From: Actinomycetes bacterium
Lineage (GTDB): Bacteria > Actinomycetota > Actinomycetes > Actinomycetales > Microbacteriaceae
Reading direction: 5' to 3'
Length of the DNA stretch: 5,278 nucleotides
Assembly (NCBI GenBank): GCA_023390155.1
Contig: JAEWDJ010000106.1
Coordinates: 1-5,278 of the forward strand
Shown: positions 1 through 4,671 of the stretch, in pieces
Position numbering within the stretch: the stretch's first letter is position 1
How the letters are laid out: every line of letters begins with the position of its first letter
The notes under the pieces: model-generated
What the model was told of the DNA's origin: nothing
Database searches by the model: none
What the model saw: the letters and a program-made list of their open reading frames with translations, nothing else
Position numbers and translations under genes: made by a program

Positions 1-274
1 CGTCTCCCGGTCAGGCTGCTGAGGTGCGGGCCGCCTCCCGGTCAGGCTGCAGACGAGCGGCCCACCTCCCGGTCAGGCTGCAGACCTGCGGGCCGCCTCC
101 CGGTCGCGGAGGAGGCGCGCCGGCCGCCTCCCGGTCGCACAGCACGTGCGGCCCCCTCCCGGTCAGGCAGCACACGCGCGCCCGCCTCCCGGTGGCGCAG
201 CACACGCGCGCCCGCCTCCCGGTCGCGCAGCAGACCTGCAGCCCACCTCCCGGTCGCGCAGCAAACTGCGCCGT
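1..274. repeat. Tandem array of ~31-bp units with invariant CTCCCGGT core
   Basis: Nine units share the exact octamer CTCCCGGT, starting at 4, 35, 66, 97, 128, 156, 186, 216 and 247. The spacings are 31, 31, 31, 31, 28, 30, 30 and 31 bp. Most units read (C/G)GCC-N-CTCCCGGTC followed by a variable 15-20 nt part. Units 1-3 continue with AGGCTGC, while units 5-9 continue with (A/G/C)-rich variants of GCGCAGCA. Several variable parts contain short dyads, such as GCACGTGC in unit 5 and CGCAG-CAAA-CTGCG in unit 9. A degenerate tenth trace (CACCTCCGC) begins near 279. The first unit abuts the window edge, so the array probably continues leftward. It lies beyond the 3' end of the oxidoreductase gene. 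The period is not a multiple of three and changes along the array, so a coding repeat is unlikely. Function is unknown. Confidence 0.9.
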
Positions 275-386
275 CCCCCACCTCCGCATGCAGCCACCCG
301 CCCCTTACGCTTCCCGCACCGACACAGCGTGTCGGCGGAAGCAGCGACGAACGGATGACCGACGCGACAGGCGGACGAGTAGCCGG
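275..386. other. Non-coding spacer between repeat array and oxidoreductase gene
   Basis: No open frame with a ribosome site or recognisable protein was seen here. Frames that cross this stretch are GC-rich shadows of the gene on the other strand. The only structured element is the hairpin at 309-342, listed separately. Together with the array, bases 1-386 therefore hold no supported gene. Confidence 0.6.
309..342 (-). terminator. Bulged hairpin 3' of the oxidoreductase gene, probable terminator
   Basis: The outer stem GCTTCC (309-314) pairs with GGAAGC (337-342). The inner stem CCGACAC (319-325) pairs with GTGTCGG (329-335) over a three-base loop, AGC. The internal loop between the stems is 4 nt on one side and 1 nt on the other. 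The structure starts 44 bases past the stop codon of the minus-strand oxidoreductase. There is no T-tract on either side, as is common for actinobacterial terminators. That also means termination is inferred from position and stem only. Confidence 0.45.
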
Positions 387-956
387 TCAGGCCACGAGCG
401 CGAAGCCGGCGGTCCAGGAGATGCGCTCGGCGGCGGCGAGGGTGATCTGCAGGAAGCCGAGCGACTCGAGCTCGCGGGCGCGCTTCAGGGAGCCGGCGTC
501 GACGGCCTTGAGGCCGGCGGCGGTCACGATGCCGGCGAGGGTGGCCTTGGCGGCTTCGTCGTCGCCCGCGATGAGCACGGTCGTGGTCTCCTGGTCGACC
601 TTGCCGGAGGCGAGGGTCGCGCCGAAGTTGGTGTTGAACGCCTTGAGGACCGTCGCGGCGGGGAGCTTGCCGGCGATCACGGCGGCGGCGGAGCTGTCGG
701 CGGGGACGGCCAGGCCGTCGAAGGTCGCGAAGTCCACCGGGTTGGTGATGTCGACGACGATCTTGCCGGCGAGCGCCTCGCCGTAGGTGGCGATGACGGC
801 GTCCACCTCGGGGTACGGGACGGCGAAGACGACGACATCGCCGTTCACCGCGCCGCCCTCGCGGCCGAGGTACTCGACCGTGCTGCCGCCAGCCGCGGCG
901 ACCCCGCCGATCGCCTTCGCCATGGTGCCGTTTCCGATGATGCTGACCGTGCTCAT
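387..956 (-). CDS. NADP/F420-type oxidoreductase (NADPH-dependent F420 reductase family)
   Basis: This 189-residue cytoplasmic protein has an N-terminal Rossmann fold. Its dinucleotide motif is GNGTMA (residues 8-13) after a hydrophobic strand, where a classical site would be GxGxxG. Arg32 in LGREGG sits at the end of the second strand, where it could bind the 2'-phosphate of NADP. Family hallmarks follow: FAVPYPEV (44-51), VVDITNPVDF (67-76) and LKAFNTNFGATLASG (104-118). The tail ERISWTAGF is typical of one actinobacterial subgroup. Family members move hydride between NADP(H) and F420 or another deazaflavin-like or flavin partner. The real partner here cannot be read from sequence. The segment between strand 2 and GDVVVFAVP is very short, so the usual helix and strand there are reduced. 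The ATG is preceded by GGAGG with a 5-nt spacer. The gene is divergent from the MarR gene and probably controlled by it. Confidence 0.85.
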   Translation of the reverse strand: MSTVSIIGNGTMAKAIGGVAAAGGSTVEYLGREGGAVNGDVVVFAVPYPEVDAVIATYGEALAGKIVVDITNPVDFATFDGLAVPADSSAAAVIAGKLPAATVLKAFNTNFGATLASGKVDQETTTVLIAGDDEAAKATLAGIVTAAGLKAVDAGSLKRARELESLGFLQITLAAAERISWTAGFALVA

Positions 957-1004
957 GCGAGCCTCCGTTTCCTGGCCGGCCGATGTCGGCCGAGCGTCGA
1001 TTTA

Positions 1005-1018
1005 GTTGATGCGTCAAC
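1005..1018. promoter_or_regulatory. Palindromic operator 1 (GTTGA-N4-TCAAC)
   Basis: GTTGA and TCAAC are exact inverted repeats around TGCG. The TTGA-N4-TCAA core is a pattern often bound by MarR-family dimers. The site lies in the divergent oxidoreductase/marR intergenic region, 48 bases upstream of the oxidoreductase start codon. Its core differs from operator 2 at one base only. Confidence 0.6.
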
Positions 1019-1019
1019 C

Positions 1020-1049
1020 AATGTACGCCCGGGATGGTTGAAGCGTCAA
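1020..1049 (-). promoter_or_regulatory. Candidate promoter of the oxidoreductase gene
   Basis: On the minus strand, TTGACG (1049 down to 1044) could serve as a -35 box. TACATT (1025 down to 1020) could serve as a -10 box, with an 18-bp spacer. The -35 lies inside the marR-proximal palindrome. The predicted transcription start near 1013 lies inside the other palindrome, so a bound MarR dimer would block this promoter twice. The -10 matches the consensus at only four of six positions. Confidence 0.35.
1038..1049. promoter_or_regulatory. Palindromic operator 2 (TTGA-N4-TCAA)
   Basis: TTGAAGCGTCAA has exact TTGA/TCAA arms and is nearly identical to the core of operator 1 (TTGATGCGTCAA). The two centres are 32 bp apart, about three helical turns, so both sites face the same side of the DNA. 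This site sits just upstream of the marR -10 box and overlaps the candidate -35 of the oxidoreductase promoter. That fits combined autorepression and repression of the neighbour. Confidence 0.6.
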
Positions 1050-1056
1050 GTATTGC

Positions 1057-1072
1057 TAGAATGGTCCGCATG
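1057..1072 (+). promoter_or_regulatory. marR -10 box and leaderless start
   Basis: TAGAAT (1057-1062) matches the TATAAT consensus at five of six positions. Seven bases separate it from ATG 1070, so transcription would begin at or next to the A of the start codon. No purine-rich ribosome site precedes this ATG. No good -35 is seen at normal spacing; the nearest TTGA is part of operator 2 and is too close. Confidence 0.5.
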
Positions 1073-1573
1073 ACGACGAGCGACGACCTCGCCGGGCGCG
1101 AACGCGACGCCTGGCTCGGGCTCGTCGCGCTCACGCAGCTGCTGCCTCCCGTTATCGACGGCCAGCTTTCCCGCGACTCCGCGGCCACCCACTACGAGTT
1201 CTTCGTCCTCTCGCGCCTCGCCGAATCCCCCGGCCACCGCCTGCGCCTCAGCGCGCTCGCCACCGCGACCAACGCCTCCGTCTCGCGTCTGAGCCACGTG
1301 ATCACCCGGCTGGAGGCGCGCGGCCTCGTCGTGCGGATGCCCTGCGAGGAGGACGGCCGCGCGACCAACGCCGTGCTCACCGACGCGGGCGCCGAGTTCG
1401 TCGCGACCGCCGCCCCGGGCCACCTGGACACCGTGCGCTCCCGCGTGCTCGCCGCGCTCACCCCGGAGCAGGTGGATCAGCTCGCCGAGATCTCGCAGTC
1501 CATCGTCGGCGCGATCGACCCCACGCGCCGCCCCGCCGACACCTGCGCCTCCATCGTCGCCGCCACCCCCTGA
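1070..1573 (+). CDS. MarR-family transcriptional regulator
   Basis: The product is 167 residues, a normal MarR length. Helical dimerisation segments lie at about 1-50 and 115-150. The winged helix-turn-helix lies at about 55-110. The recognition helix is around NASVSRLSHVITRLEARG (68-85). The wing contains the family's Asp-x-Arg signature as EEDGRATNAVLT (93-104). It probably binds the two palindromes in front of it as a homodimer and represses itself and the divergent oxidoreductase until a ligand binds. Cys92 lies in the wing; a redox role is conceivable but unsupported. In-frame ATGs at 1034 and 1061 were not chosen. The first would place operator 2 inside the coding region, and neither has a ribosome site, whereas ATG 1070 sits at the expected leaderless position after TAGAAT. 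The ligand is unknown. Confidence 0.85.
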   Translation: MTTSDDLAGRERDAWLGLVALTQLLPPVIDGQLSRDSAATHYEFFVLSRLAESPGHRLRLSALATATNASVSRLSHVITRLEARGLVVRMPCEEDGRATNAVLTDAGAEFVATAAPGHLDTVRSRVLAALTPEQVDQLAEISQSIVGAIDPTRRPADTCASIVAATP

Positions 1574-1685
1574 CCCCCCCCACCCACCCCGCCCAGCCAT
1601 CCATTCCTCACTTGTTCCGGCCGACACGCCGTCGGGAGCCGGAACAAGTGAGGAACGGATGGCTGGGCGGGCTGGGCGGGGTGGG
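1574..1685. terminator. Very long inverted repeat between convergent genes, probable bidirectional terminator
   Basis: Bases 1574-1620 pair with 1639-1685. Of these 47 positions 43 are complementary; the mismatches are at 1577, 1582, 1587 and 1603. The central part, 1591-1620 with 1639-1668, has a single A-C mismatch in 30 bp. A small apical stem (1621-1625 with 1631-1635) caps it. The repeat begins directly after the marR stop codon and ends 19 bases before the stop codon of the convergent NUDIX gene. The placement fits a terminator for both genes. The stem is far longer than a standard intrinsic terminator and no T-tract follows it. Confidence 0.7.
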
Positions 1686-1704
1686 GCAGGACGGCGCGGG
1701 CGGG

Positions 1705-2109
1705 TCAGTCGATGAGGTCGCGGGCGGCGAGGAGGCGGAGGACCTCGCGGCCGGCGGGCGGGCAGCGGTCGGCGTCGGCCGTGGTGACCCAGTGGAGGGC
1801 GCCGACCTCGGCCGAGGGGGTCGGTTCGGCGTCCGTGCGGGCGCGGAAGACGTGCATGTGGACCATGCGGCCCTCGGCCTGGCCGTGGGCCAGGGTGCGG
1901 ACCTCGAAGAGCTCCTCCAGGGCGGCGGGGTCGAGGGTCAGCGCGACCTCCTCGTGCGCCTCCCGGGCGGCGGCCTGAGCTGGCGTCTCGCCCGGGTCGA
2001 TCTTGCCGCCGGGCATGTAGTGCACCTCCCGGCCGCGGGCGGTCACCATGAGCACGGTGCGGTCGCGGATGAGCGCGATGGCGGCCACCTGAAGCGGAGG
2101 GAGGGTCAT
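1705..2109 (-). CDS. NUDIX hydrolase
   Basis: This 134-residue protein consists of one NUDIX domain, which hydrolyses a nucleoside diphosphate linked to another group using a divalent metal. The NUDIX box runs from Gly35 to Leu57: GKIDPGE (35-41), seven residues, then REAHEEVAL (49-57). The catalytic Arg49, Glu50, Glu53 and Glu54 are all present. The usual glycine near the end of the box is Ala56. The N-terminal strand LQVAAIALIRDRTVLMV and the YMPGGK loop are typical of MutT-like members. The actual substrate cannot be inferred. A GGAGG lies only one base from the ATG, too close for normal use. TAGCGT (2121 down to 2116) is six bases before the ATG, so a leaderless message is the better reading. 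The gene is convergent with marR and divergent, by 41 bp, from the SnoaL-like gene. Confidence 0.85.
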   Translation of the reverse strand: MTLPPLQVAAIALIRDRTVLMVTARGREVHYMPGGKIDPGETPAQAAAREAHEEVALTLDPAALEELFEVRTLAHGQAEGRMVHMHVFRARTDAEPTPSAEVGALHWVTTADADRCPPAGREVLRLLAARDLID

Positions 2110-2115
2110 GCCTCC

Positions 2116-2144
2116 ACGCTAGGCGATGGCAGCACCGCCAGAAT
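2116..2144. promoter_or_regulatory. Overlapping divergent leaderless promoters
   Basis: The 41-bp gap between two divergent ATGs holds a -10-like box for each gene. CAGAAT (2139-2144, plus) lies six bases before ATG 2151. TAGCGT (2121 down to 2116, minus) lies six bases before ATG 2109. Each box falls where the -35 of the other promoter would be. No TTGACA-like -35 is visible for either gene. The plus box and its surroundings (AGAATGG...GCATG) repeat those of the marR start. Confidence 0.4.
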
Positions 2145-2150
2145 GGCTGC

Positions 2151-2510
2151 ATGCTCACCGCCGACACCGCCCGCGCGTTCGTGGACCGCTGGCTCACCGA
2201 CTGGAACGCCCACGACCTGGAGGCGCTGCTGGCGCACTACGCGGACGACGTGGTGTTCACGTCGCCGCTGGCCGAGCGCCTGCTGCCCGGGAGCGGGGGC
2301 GTGGCGCGCGGCAAGGAGGCGCTCCGGCGGTACTGGGCGGCGGGCCTCGCCGCGCTCCCCGACCTGCGATTCGAGGTGCTGGAGCACTACGTGGGCGTGG
2401 ACACCCTGGTCATCCGCTACCGCAACCAGAACGGCGGGGTGGTCTGCGAGGTGCTGGAGTTCGCCGACGGCCTGATCGCGCGCGGCCACGGCACCTACCA
2501 GGCGGCGTAG
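2151..2510 (+). CDS. SnoaL-like / NTF2-fold protein
   Basis: This 119-residue protein has the alpha+beta cone of the NTF2/SnoaL superfamily. The N-terminal helix pair holds the common signature DRWLTDWNAHDLEALLAHYA (12-31). This is followed by DDVVFTSPL (32-40), a second helix around GKEALRRYWAAGLAALPD (54-71), and strands at LRFEVLEHYV, TLVIRYRNQNG and VVCEVLEFADGLIARGHGTY. The superfamily includes polyketide cyclases, isomerases, dehydratases and many proteins of unknown role, so no reaction can be assigned. The pocket is lined by Trp14, Tyr30 and Tyr61, among others. It has no signal peptide or membrane segment. The ATG lacks a ribosome site but follows CAGAAT at leaderless spacing. It is convergent with the GntR gene. 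Confidence 0.75.
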   Translation: MLTADTARAFVDRWLTDWNAHDLEALLAHYADDVVFTSPLAERLLPGSGGVARGKEALRRYWAAGLAALPDLRFEVLEHYVGVDTLVIRYRNQNGGVVCEVLEFADGLIARGHGTYQAA

Positions 2511-2561
2511 CGAGCCGCACGGGCACGCGACCCGCACCCCGCGCCGAGCGCGCCCTCCCCC

Positions 2562-3326
2562 TCAGCGCCGCGACAGCAGCGACGTCACCCGCAGCCGGCC
2601 GGAGTGGATCCACACGTCCGAGTACTCGATCGGGCGGCCGTCGGCGAGGTAGGTCACCTGCTGCAGGTACTGCACGGGCGCGCCCGGCTCGAGGTCGAGG
2701 GCGGCGGCGGTGGAGGTGTCGGCGGCCTCGGCCGAGAAGGTGCGGCGGGCGCTGCCGATCTTGAGCTGGAAGCGGCCCTCGAGGGTGCCGAAGAGGCTCG
2801 CGCTGGTGAAGTCGGTGTCTTCGAGGCCCGGTGCGAGGTCGGTGCGCACGTAGTTGGCGAGCAGGGCGACGGGGCCGTCGTCGGTGCGGCGGAGCCGGCG
2901 GAGGGTGAGGACCTTCGCACCGGGCGGGGTGTCGAGCAGGGCGGCGACCGGGCGCGGAGGCTCCAGCAGCACGCACTCCAGCACGTCGGTCTCGGTGACG
3001 ACGCCCTGGTTGGCGAAGTCCTCCGAGAGGGTGCTGAGCTTCTGGGCGATGGAGGGCTCGATGGTGGTCGAGGTGACGAAGGTGCCCTTGCCGCGGATCT
3101 GCCGCAGCAGCCCCTCCTCGATGAGCGTCGTCAGCGCCCGGCGGAGGGTGCCGCGGCTCACGCCGAGGTCGTGGGCGAGCTCCGGTTCGCTCTTCAGCCG
3201 GTAGTGCGCGGGCCACTCGCCCGTCGCGATGCGGCCCCGGATGCGCTCCGAGATCTGCGCGTGGAGGGCGATCGGGGCTTCCCGGTCGACGTCCCCCTCG
3301 TCGAACAGCTCCTGGTTCACGGTCAC
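2562..3326 (-). CDS. GntR-family transcriptional regulator, HutC subfamily with UTRA domain
   Basis: The product is 254 residues. The N-terminal GntR winged helix spans about 17-86: PIALHAQISERIRGRIATGEW, LKSEPELAHDLGVSRGTLRRA (helix-turn-helix) and GLLRQIRGKGTFV (wing). The C-terminal UTRA ligand domain spans about 105-249, with VLTLRRLRRTDDGPVALLANY, YLQQVTYLADGRPIEYSD and a final strand ending RVTSLL. UTRA domains bind small metabolites, commonly sugar phosphates, and release the repressor from DNA. The gene lies directly downstream of the aldolase on the same strand, so it probably controls the adjacent sugar genes; the operator is not identified. Translation starts at GTG 3326, with GGAGG nine bases upstream. 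A second in-frame GTG two codons later is farther from the site. A 67-bp gap containing a strong hairpin separates it from the aldolase stop codon. Confidence 0.88.
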   Translation of the reverse strand: MTVNQELFDEGDVDREAPIALHAQISERIRGRIATGEWPAHYRLKSEPELAHDLGVSRGTLRRALTTLIEEGLLRQIRGKGTFVTSTTIEPSIAQKLSTLSEDFANQGVVTETDVLECVLLEPPRPVAALLDTPPGAKVLTLRRLRRTDDGPVALLANYVRTDLAPGLEDTDFTSASLFGTLEGRFQLKIGSARRTFSAEAADTSTAAALDLEPGAPVQYLQQVTYLADGRPIEYSDVWIHSGRLRVTSLLSRR

Positions 3327-3348
3327 CGTGTGGTCCCTCCCTGGCGTG

Positions 3349-3387
3349 CGCCGCCGTCCCGACCTTAGTTCACCCGGGACGGCGGCG
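3349..3387 (-). terminator. Perfect 13-bp hairpin between aldolase and GntR genes
   Basis: CGCCGCCGTCCCG (3349-3361) pairs exactly with CGGGACGGCGGCG (3375-3387) around a 13-nt loop. On the minus strand it begins six bases after the aldolase stop codon and ends about seven bases before the GntR ribosome site. No T-tract follows. It may terminate or attenuate the sugar operon before the regulator gene, or stabilise the 3' end of the upstream message. Confidence 0.6.
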
Positions 3388-3393
3388 GTGCGG

Positions 3394-4104
3394 TCAATAG
3401 CTGGCGGTCGTCTCGTCGCCCGAGTCGGTGATGATCTCGAGGCCCGCGCTGGTGCCGAGGAGGCTGGCGCCCGCCTCGAGCAGGGACAGCGCCTGCGGGT
3501 AGCTCTTGATCGAGCCGGAGGCCTTCACGAGCACGCCGTCGCGGGCGAGCCCGACGAGGTAGCGGACGCTCTCGGGGTTGGCGGTCTCGATCTGGCCGCT
3601 CGACGCATTCTTGAGGTAGGCGACGCCGGCCTCCATCGAGAGCTCGACGGCGGCGCGGCGCTCGTCGGGGGTGAGCAGGGGCAGTTCGAGCATCACCTTC
3701 ACCGGGATGCCGGAGGCGCGGACGACGCCCGCGATGTCCTCGCGGAAGGCGTCGTACATCCCCGTCTTCAGCCAGCCGATCTGCACGCCGATGTCGAGCT
3801 GGGTCGCGCCCAGCTTGGCGATGGACTCGGCCTCGGCGGCCTTGCCCGCGCTCGTGGTCACGCCCACGGTGGGGAAGTCGAGGGCGGTCGCGATGCCGAC
3901 GCCGGTGCCCGCGAGCTCGGCGGCGACGACATCCACCCAGGAGGCGGGGACCATGGCCGCGTTGAAGCCGTGCTCGACGGTCTCGCGGGCGTGCGCCACG
4001 ATCTCGTCACGGGTCGTCCCGACCTCGATCTTCGTGTGCTGGATGTAGGGGGCAAGCTCGGCGGGGGCGAGGGTCTTCTCGCCGGAGGCCTGGGTGGTGG
4101 TCAC
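3394..4104 (-). CDS. deoC: DeoC-type aldolase (deoxyribose-phosphate aldolase family)
   Basis: This 236-residue cytoplasmic TIM-barrel class I aldolase belongs to the DeoC family. Known members reversibly cleave 2-deoxyribose 5-phosphate to acetaldehyde and glyceraldehyde 3-phosphate through a lysine Schiff base. Visible hallmarks, in order, are YIQHTKIEVG (20-29), TALDFPTVGVTT (73-84), QLDIGVQIGWLKTG (102-115), VKVMLELPLLT (135-145), AYLKNASSG (162-170) and GVLVKASGSIKSY (190-202). Asp104, Lys165 and Lys194 match the catalytic Asp, Schiff-base Lys and second Lys of the family. The Schiff-base loop reads LKNASSG where characterised enzymes have VKTSTG, so the substrate may not be deoxyribose phosphate. 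GTG 4104 is chosen: AAAGGA lies six bases upstream and the DeoC homology starts soon after. The open frame continues upstream, but only as a shadow of the mutarotase gene. It is third in the minus-strand sugar block. Confidence 0.85.
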   Translation of the reverse strand: MTTTQASGEKTLAPAELAPYIQHTKIEVGTTRDEIVAHARETVEHGFNAAMVPASWVDVVAAELAGTGVGIATALDFPTVGVTTSAGKAAEAESIAKLGATQLDIGVQIGWLKTGMYDAFREDIAGVVRASGIPVKVMLELPLLTPDERRAAVELSMEAGVAYLKNASSGQIETANPESVRYLVGLARDGVLVKASGSIKSYPQALSLLEAGASLLGTSAGLEIITDSGDETTASY

Positions 4105-4163
4105 GGTTGTTCCTTTCGTGGACCGCGGGATGCGGGGAGGTGAGGGATGGTGAGATGCGTCCG

Positions 4164-4619
4164 TCAGAGCCGGTCGGCGTAGTAGTCGGGGGCGATGACG
4201 CCGTCGCCGCCGAACCAGCGCGGCACGTCGACGCCGCAGACGAGGCCGATGTTGCCCCAGGGCTCGAAGGCTCCGGTGCGGACGATGACCTTGGCCTGCT
4301 CCGCGACCGCCCCGAGCATGTCGGCGTGGCTGCGGGTGCTGAACTCGGCGCCGGCGAAGCGCTCGCCGAGCCACTCGTCGAGGCGCGGGTTGTTGCTGAC
4401 GACGTCATCGGCGCGCACGACGCCCTCCACGACGAGCTCGTCGGCGATGAGCCCGAGCACGGTGCGCAGGTCGGGGAGGTTCTCGGCGATCGCGAGGTCG
4501 ATGCGGTGCGCGCAGCGCGGGATCGGGAACCCGGCGTCGACGACGAGCAGCAGGTCGGTGTGGCCGAGGGTGGCGAGCGCGCCGCTCAGCTCGGCGTTGA
4601 GGATGCCGGTCTTCTTCAT
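4164..4619 (-). CDS. rbsD: RbsD/FucU-family sugar mutarotase (D-ribose pyranase-like)
   Basis: This 151-residue protein belongs to the RbsD/FucU family, which interconverts pyranose and furanose or alpha and beta forms of sugars after uptake. The N-terminus MKKTGILNAELSGALATLGH is classical RbsD and includes the catalytic His20. Asp28 in VVDAGFPIP follows. RIDLAIAENLPDLRTVL (39-55) and the AKVIVRTG strand (109-116, with Lys110 and Arg114) are conserved. The sugar-binding loop reads AFEPWGNIGL, where RbsD proteins usually have a Glu after the RTG motif and a Tyr in place of Trp121; Asn123 is kept. About 20 residues follow the usual C-terminus (VPRWFGGDG...YYADRL), making it longer than the 131-139 residues of standard RbsD. 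A good GAAGGAG lies four bases before the ATG. It is 52 bp after the ABC gene and 59 bp before the aldolase gene. The substrate may differ from ribose. Confidence 0.8.
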   Translation of the reverse strand: MKKTGILNAELSGALATLGHTDLLLVVDAGFPIPRCAHRIDLAIAENLPDLRTVLGLIADELVVEGVVRADDVVSNNPRLDEWLGERFAGAEFSTRSHADMLGAVAEQAKVIVRTGAFEPWGNIGLVCGVDVPRWFGGDGVIAPDYYADRL

Positions 4620-4633
4620 GTCTCTCCTTCGGT

Positions 4634-4654
4634 GGGTCGGGGCGGGTCGGTGGG
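4634..4654 (+). other. G-quadruplex-type run in the ABC/rbsD gap
   Basis: Four G-tracts lie at 4634-4636, 4639-4642, 4644-4646 and 4652-4654, with loops of 2, 1 and 5 nt. This satisfies the standard G3+N1-7 pattern. It is on the template strand for the minus-strand operon, so the RNA would be C-rich. In a genome this rich in GC such a run can arise by chance. Confidence 0.3.
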
Positions 4655-4671
4655 CCGGCGCTTCCCGGCGG

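Noticed and set aside
1..274. CRISPR array
   Set aside because: The conserved part is only about 8-12 bp, the intervals share clear sequence relatedness, and no cas genes are present. This is a tandem minisatellite-like array.
11..289. Cys/Arg/Gly-rich repeat proteins encoded by the array on either strand
   Set aside because: Unit lengths of 28, 30 and 31 bp shift the reading frame, the resulting peptides are low complexity, and there is no ribosome site.
1034..1069. Upstream start of the MarR protein at ATG 1034 or 1061
   Set aside because: Starting at 1034 would place operator 2 inside the gene, no ribosome site precedes either ATG, and the -10 box points to ATG 1070.
24..1188. Long open frames on both strands across the oxidoreductase gene
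   Set aside because: They are Arg/Gly/Ala-rich shadows expected in very GC-rich DNA. The minus-strand oxidoreductase has clear family motifs and a ribosome site.
2110..2115. GGAGG as ribosome site of the NUDIX gene
   Set aside because: It is one base from the ATG, too close for productive Shine-Dalgarno pairing, although a minor role cannot be excluded.
1620..2475. Plus-strand open frame across the NUDIX and SnoaL-like genes
   Set aside because: It is Gly/Arg-rich without homology, overlaps two well-supported genes and covers the terminator hairpin.
2511..2561. Terminator between the convergent SnoaL-like and GntR genes
   Set aside because: Only 4-5 bp stems were found (CGGG/CCCG around 2520-2534 and CGCGC/GCGCG at 2540-2552). 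These are too weak to call in such GC-rich DNA.
3362..3397. Promoter for the GntR gene using TTGACC (3397-3392) and TAAGGT (3367-3362)
   Set aside because: The spacer would be 24 bp, too long for a sigma-70-type promoter, and the region is inside the hairpin.
4105..4374. N-terminal extension of the aldolase back to 4374
   Set aside because: The extra residues are an Arg-rich out-of-frame reading of the mutarotase gene. AAAGGA plus GTG 4104 gives a normal DeoC length.
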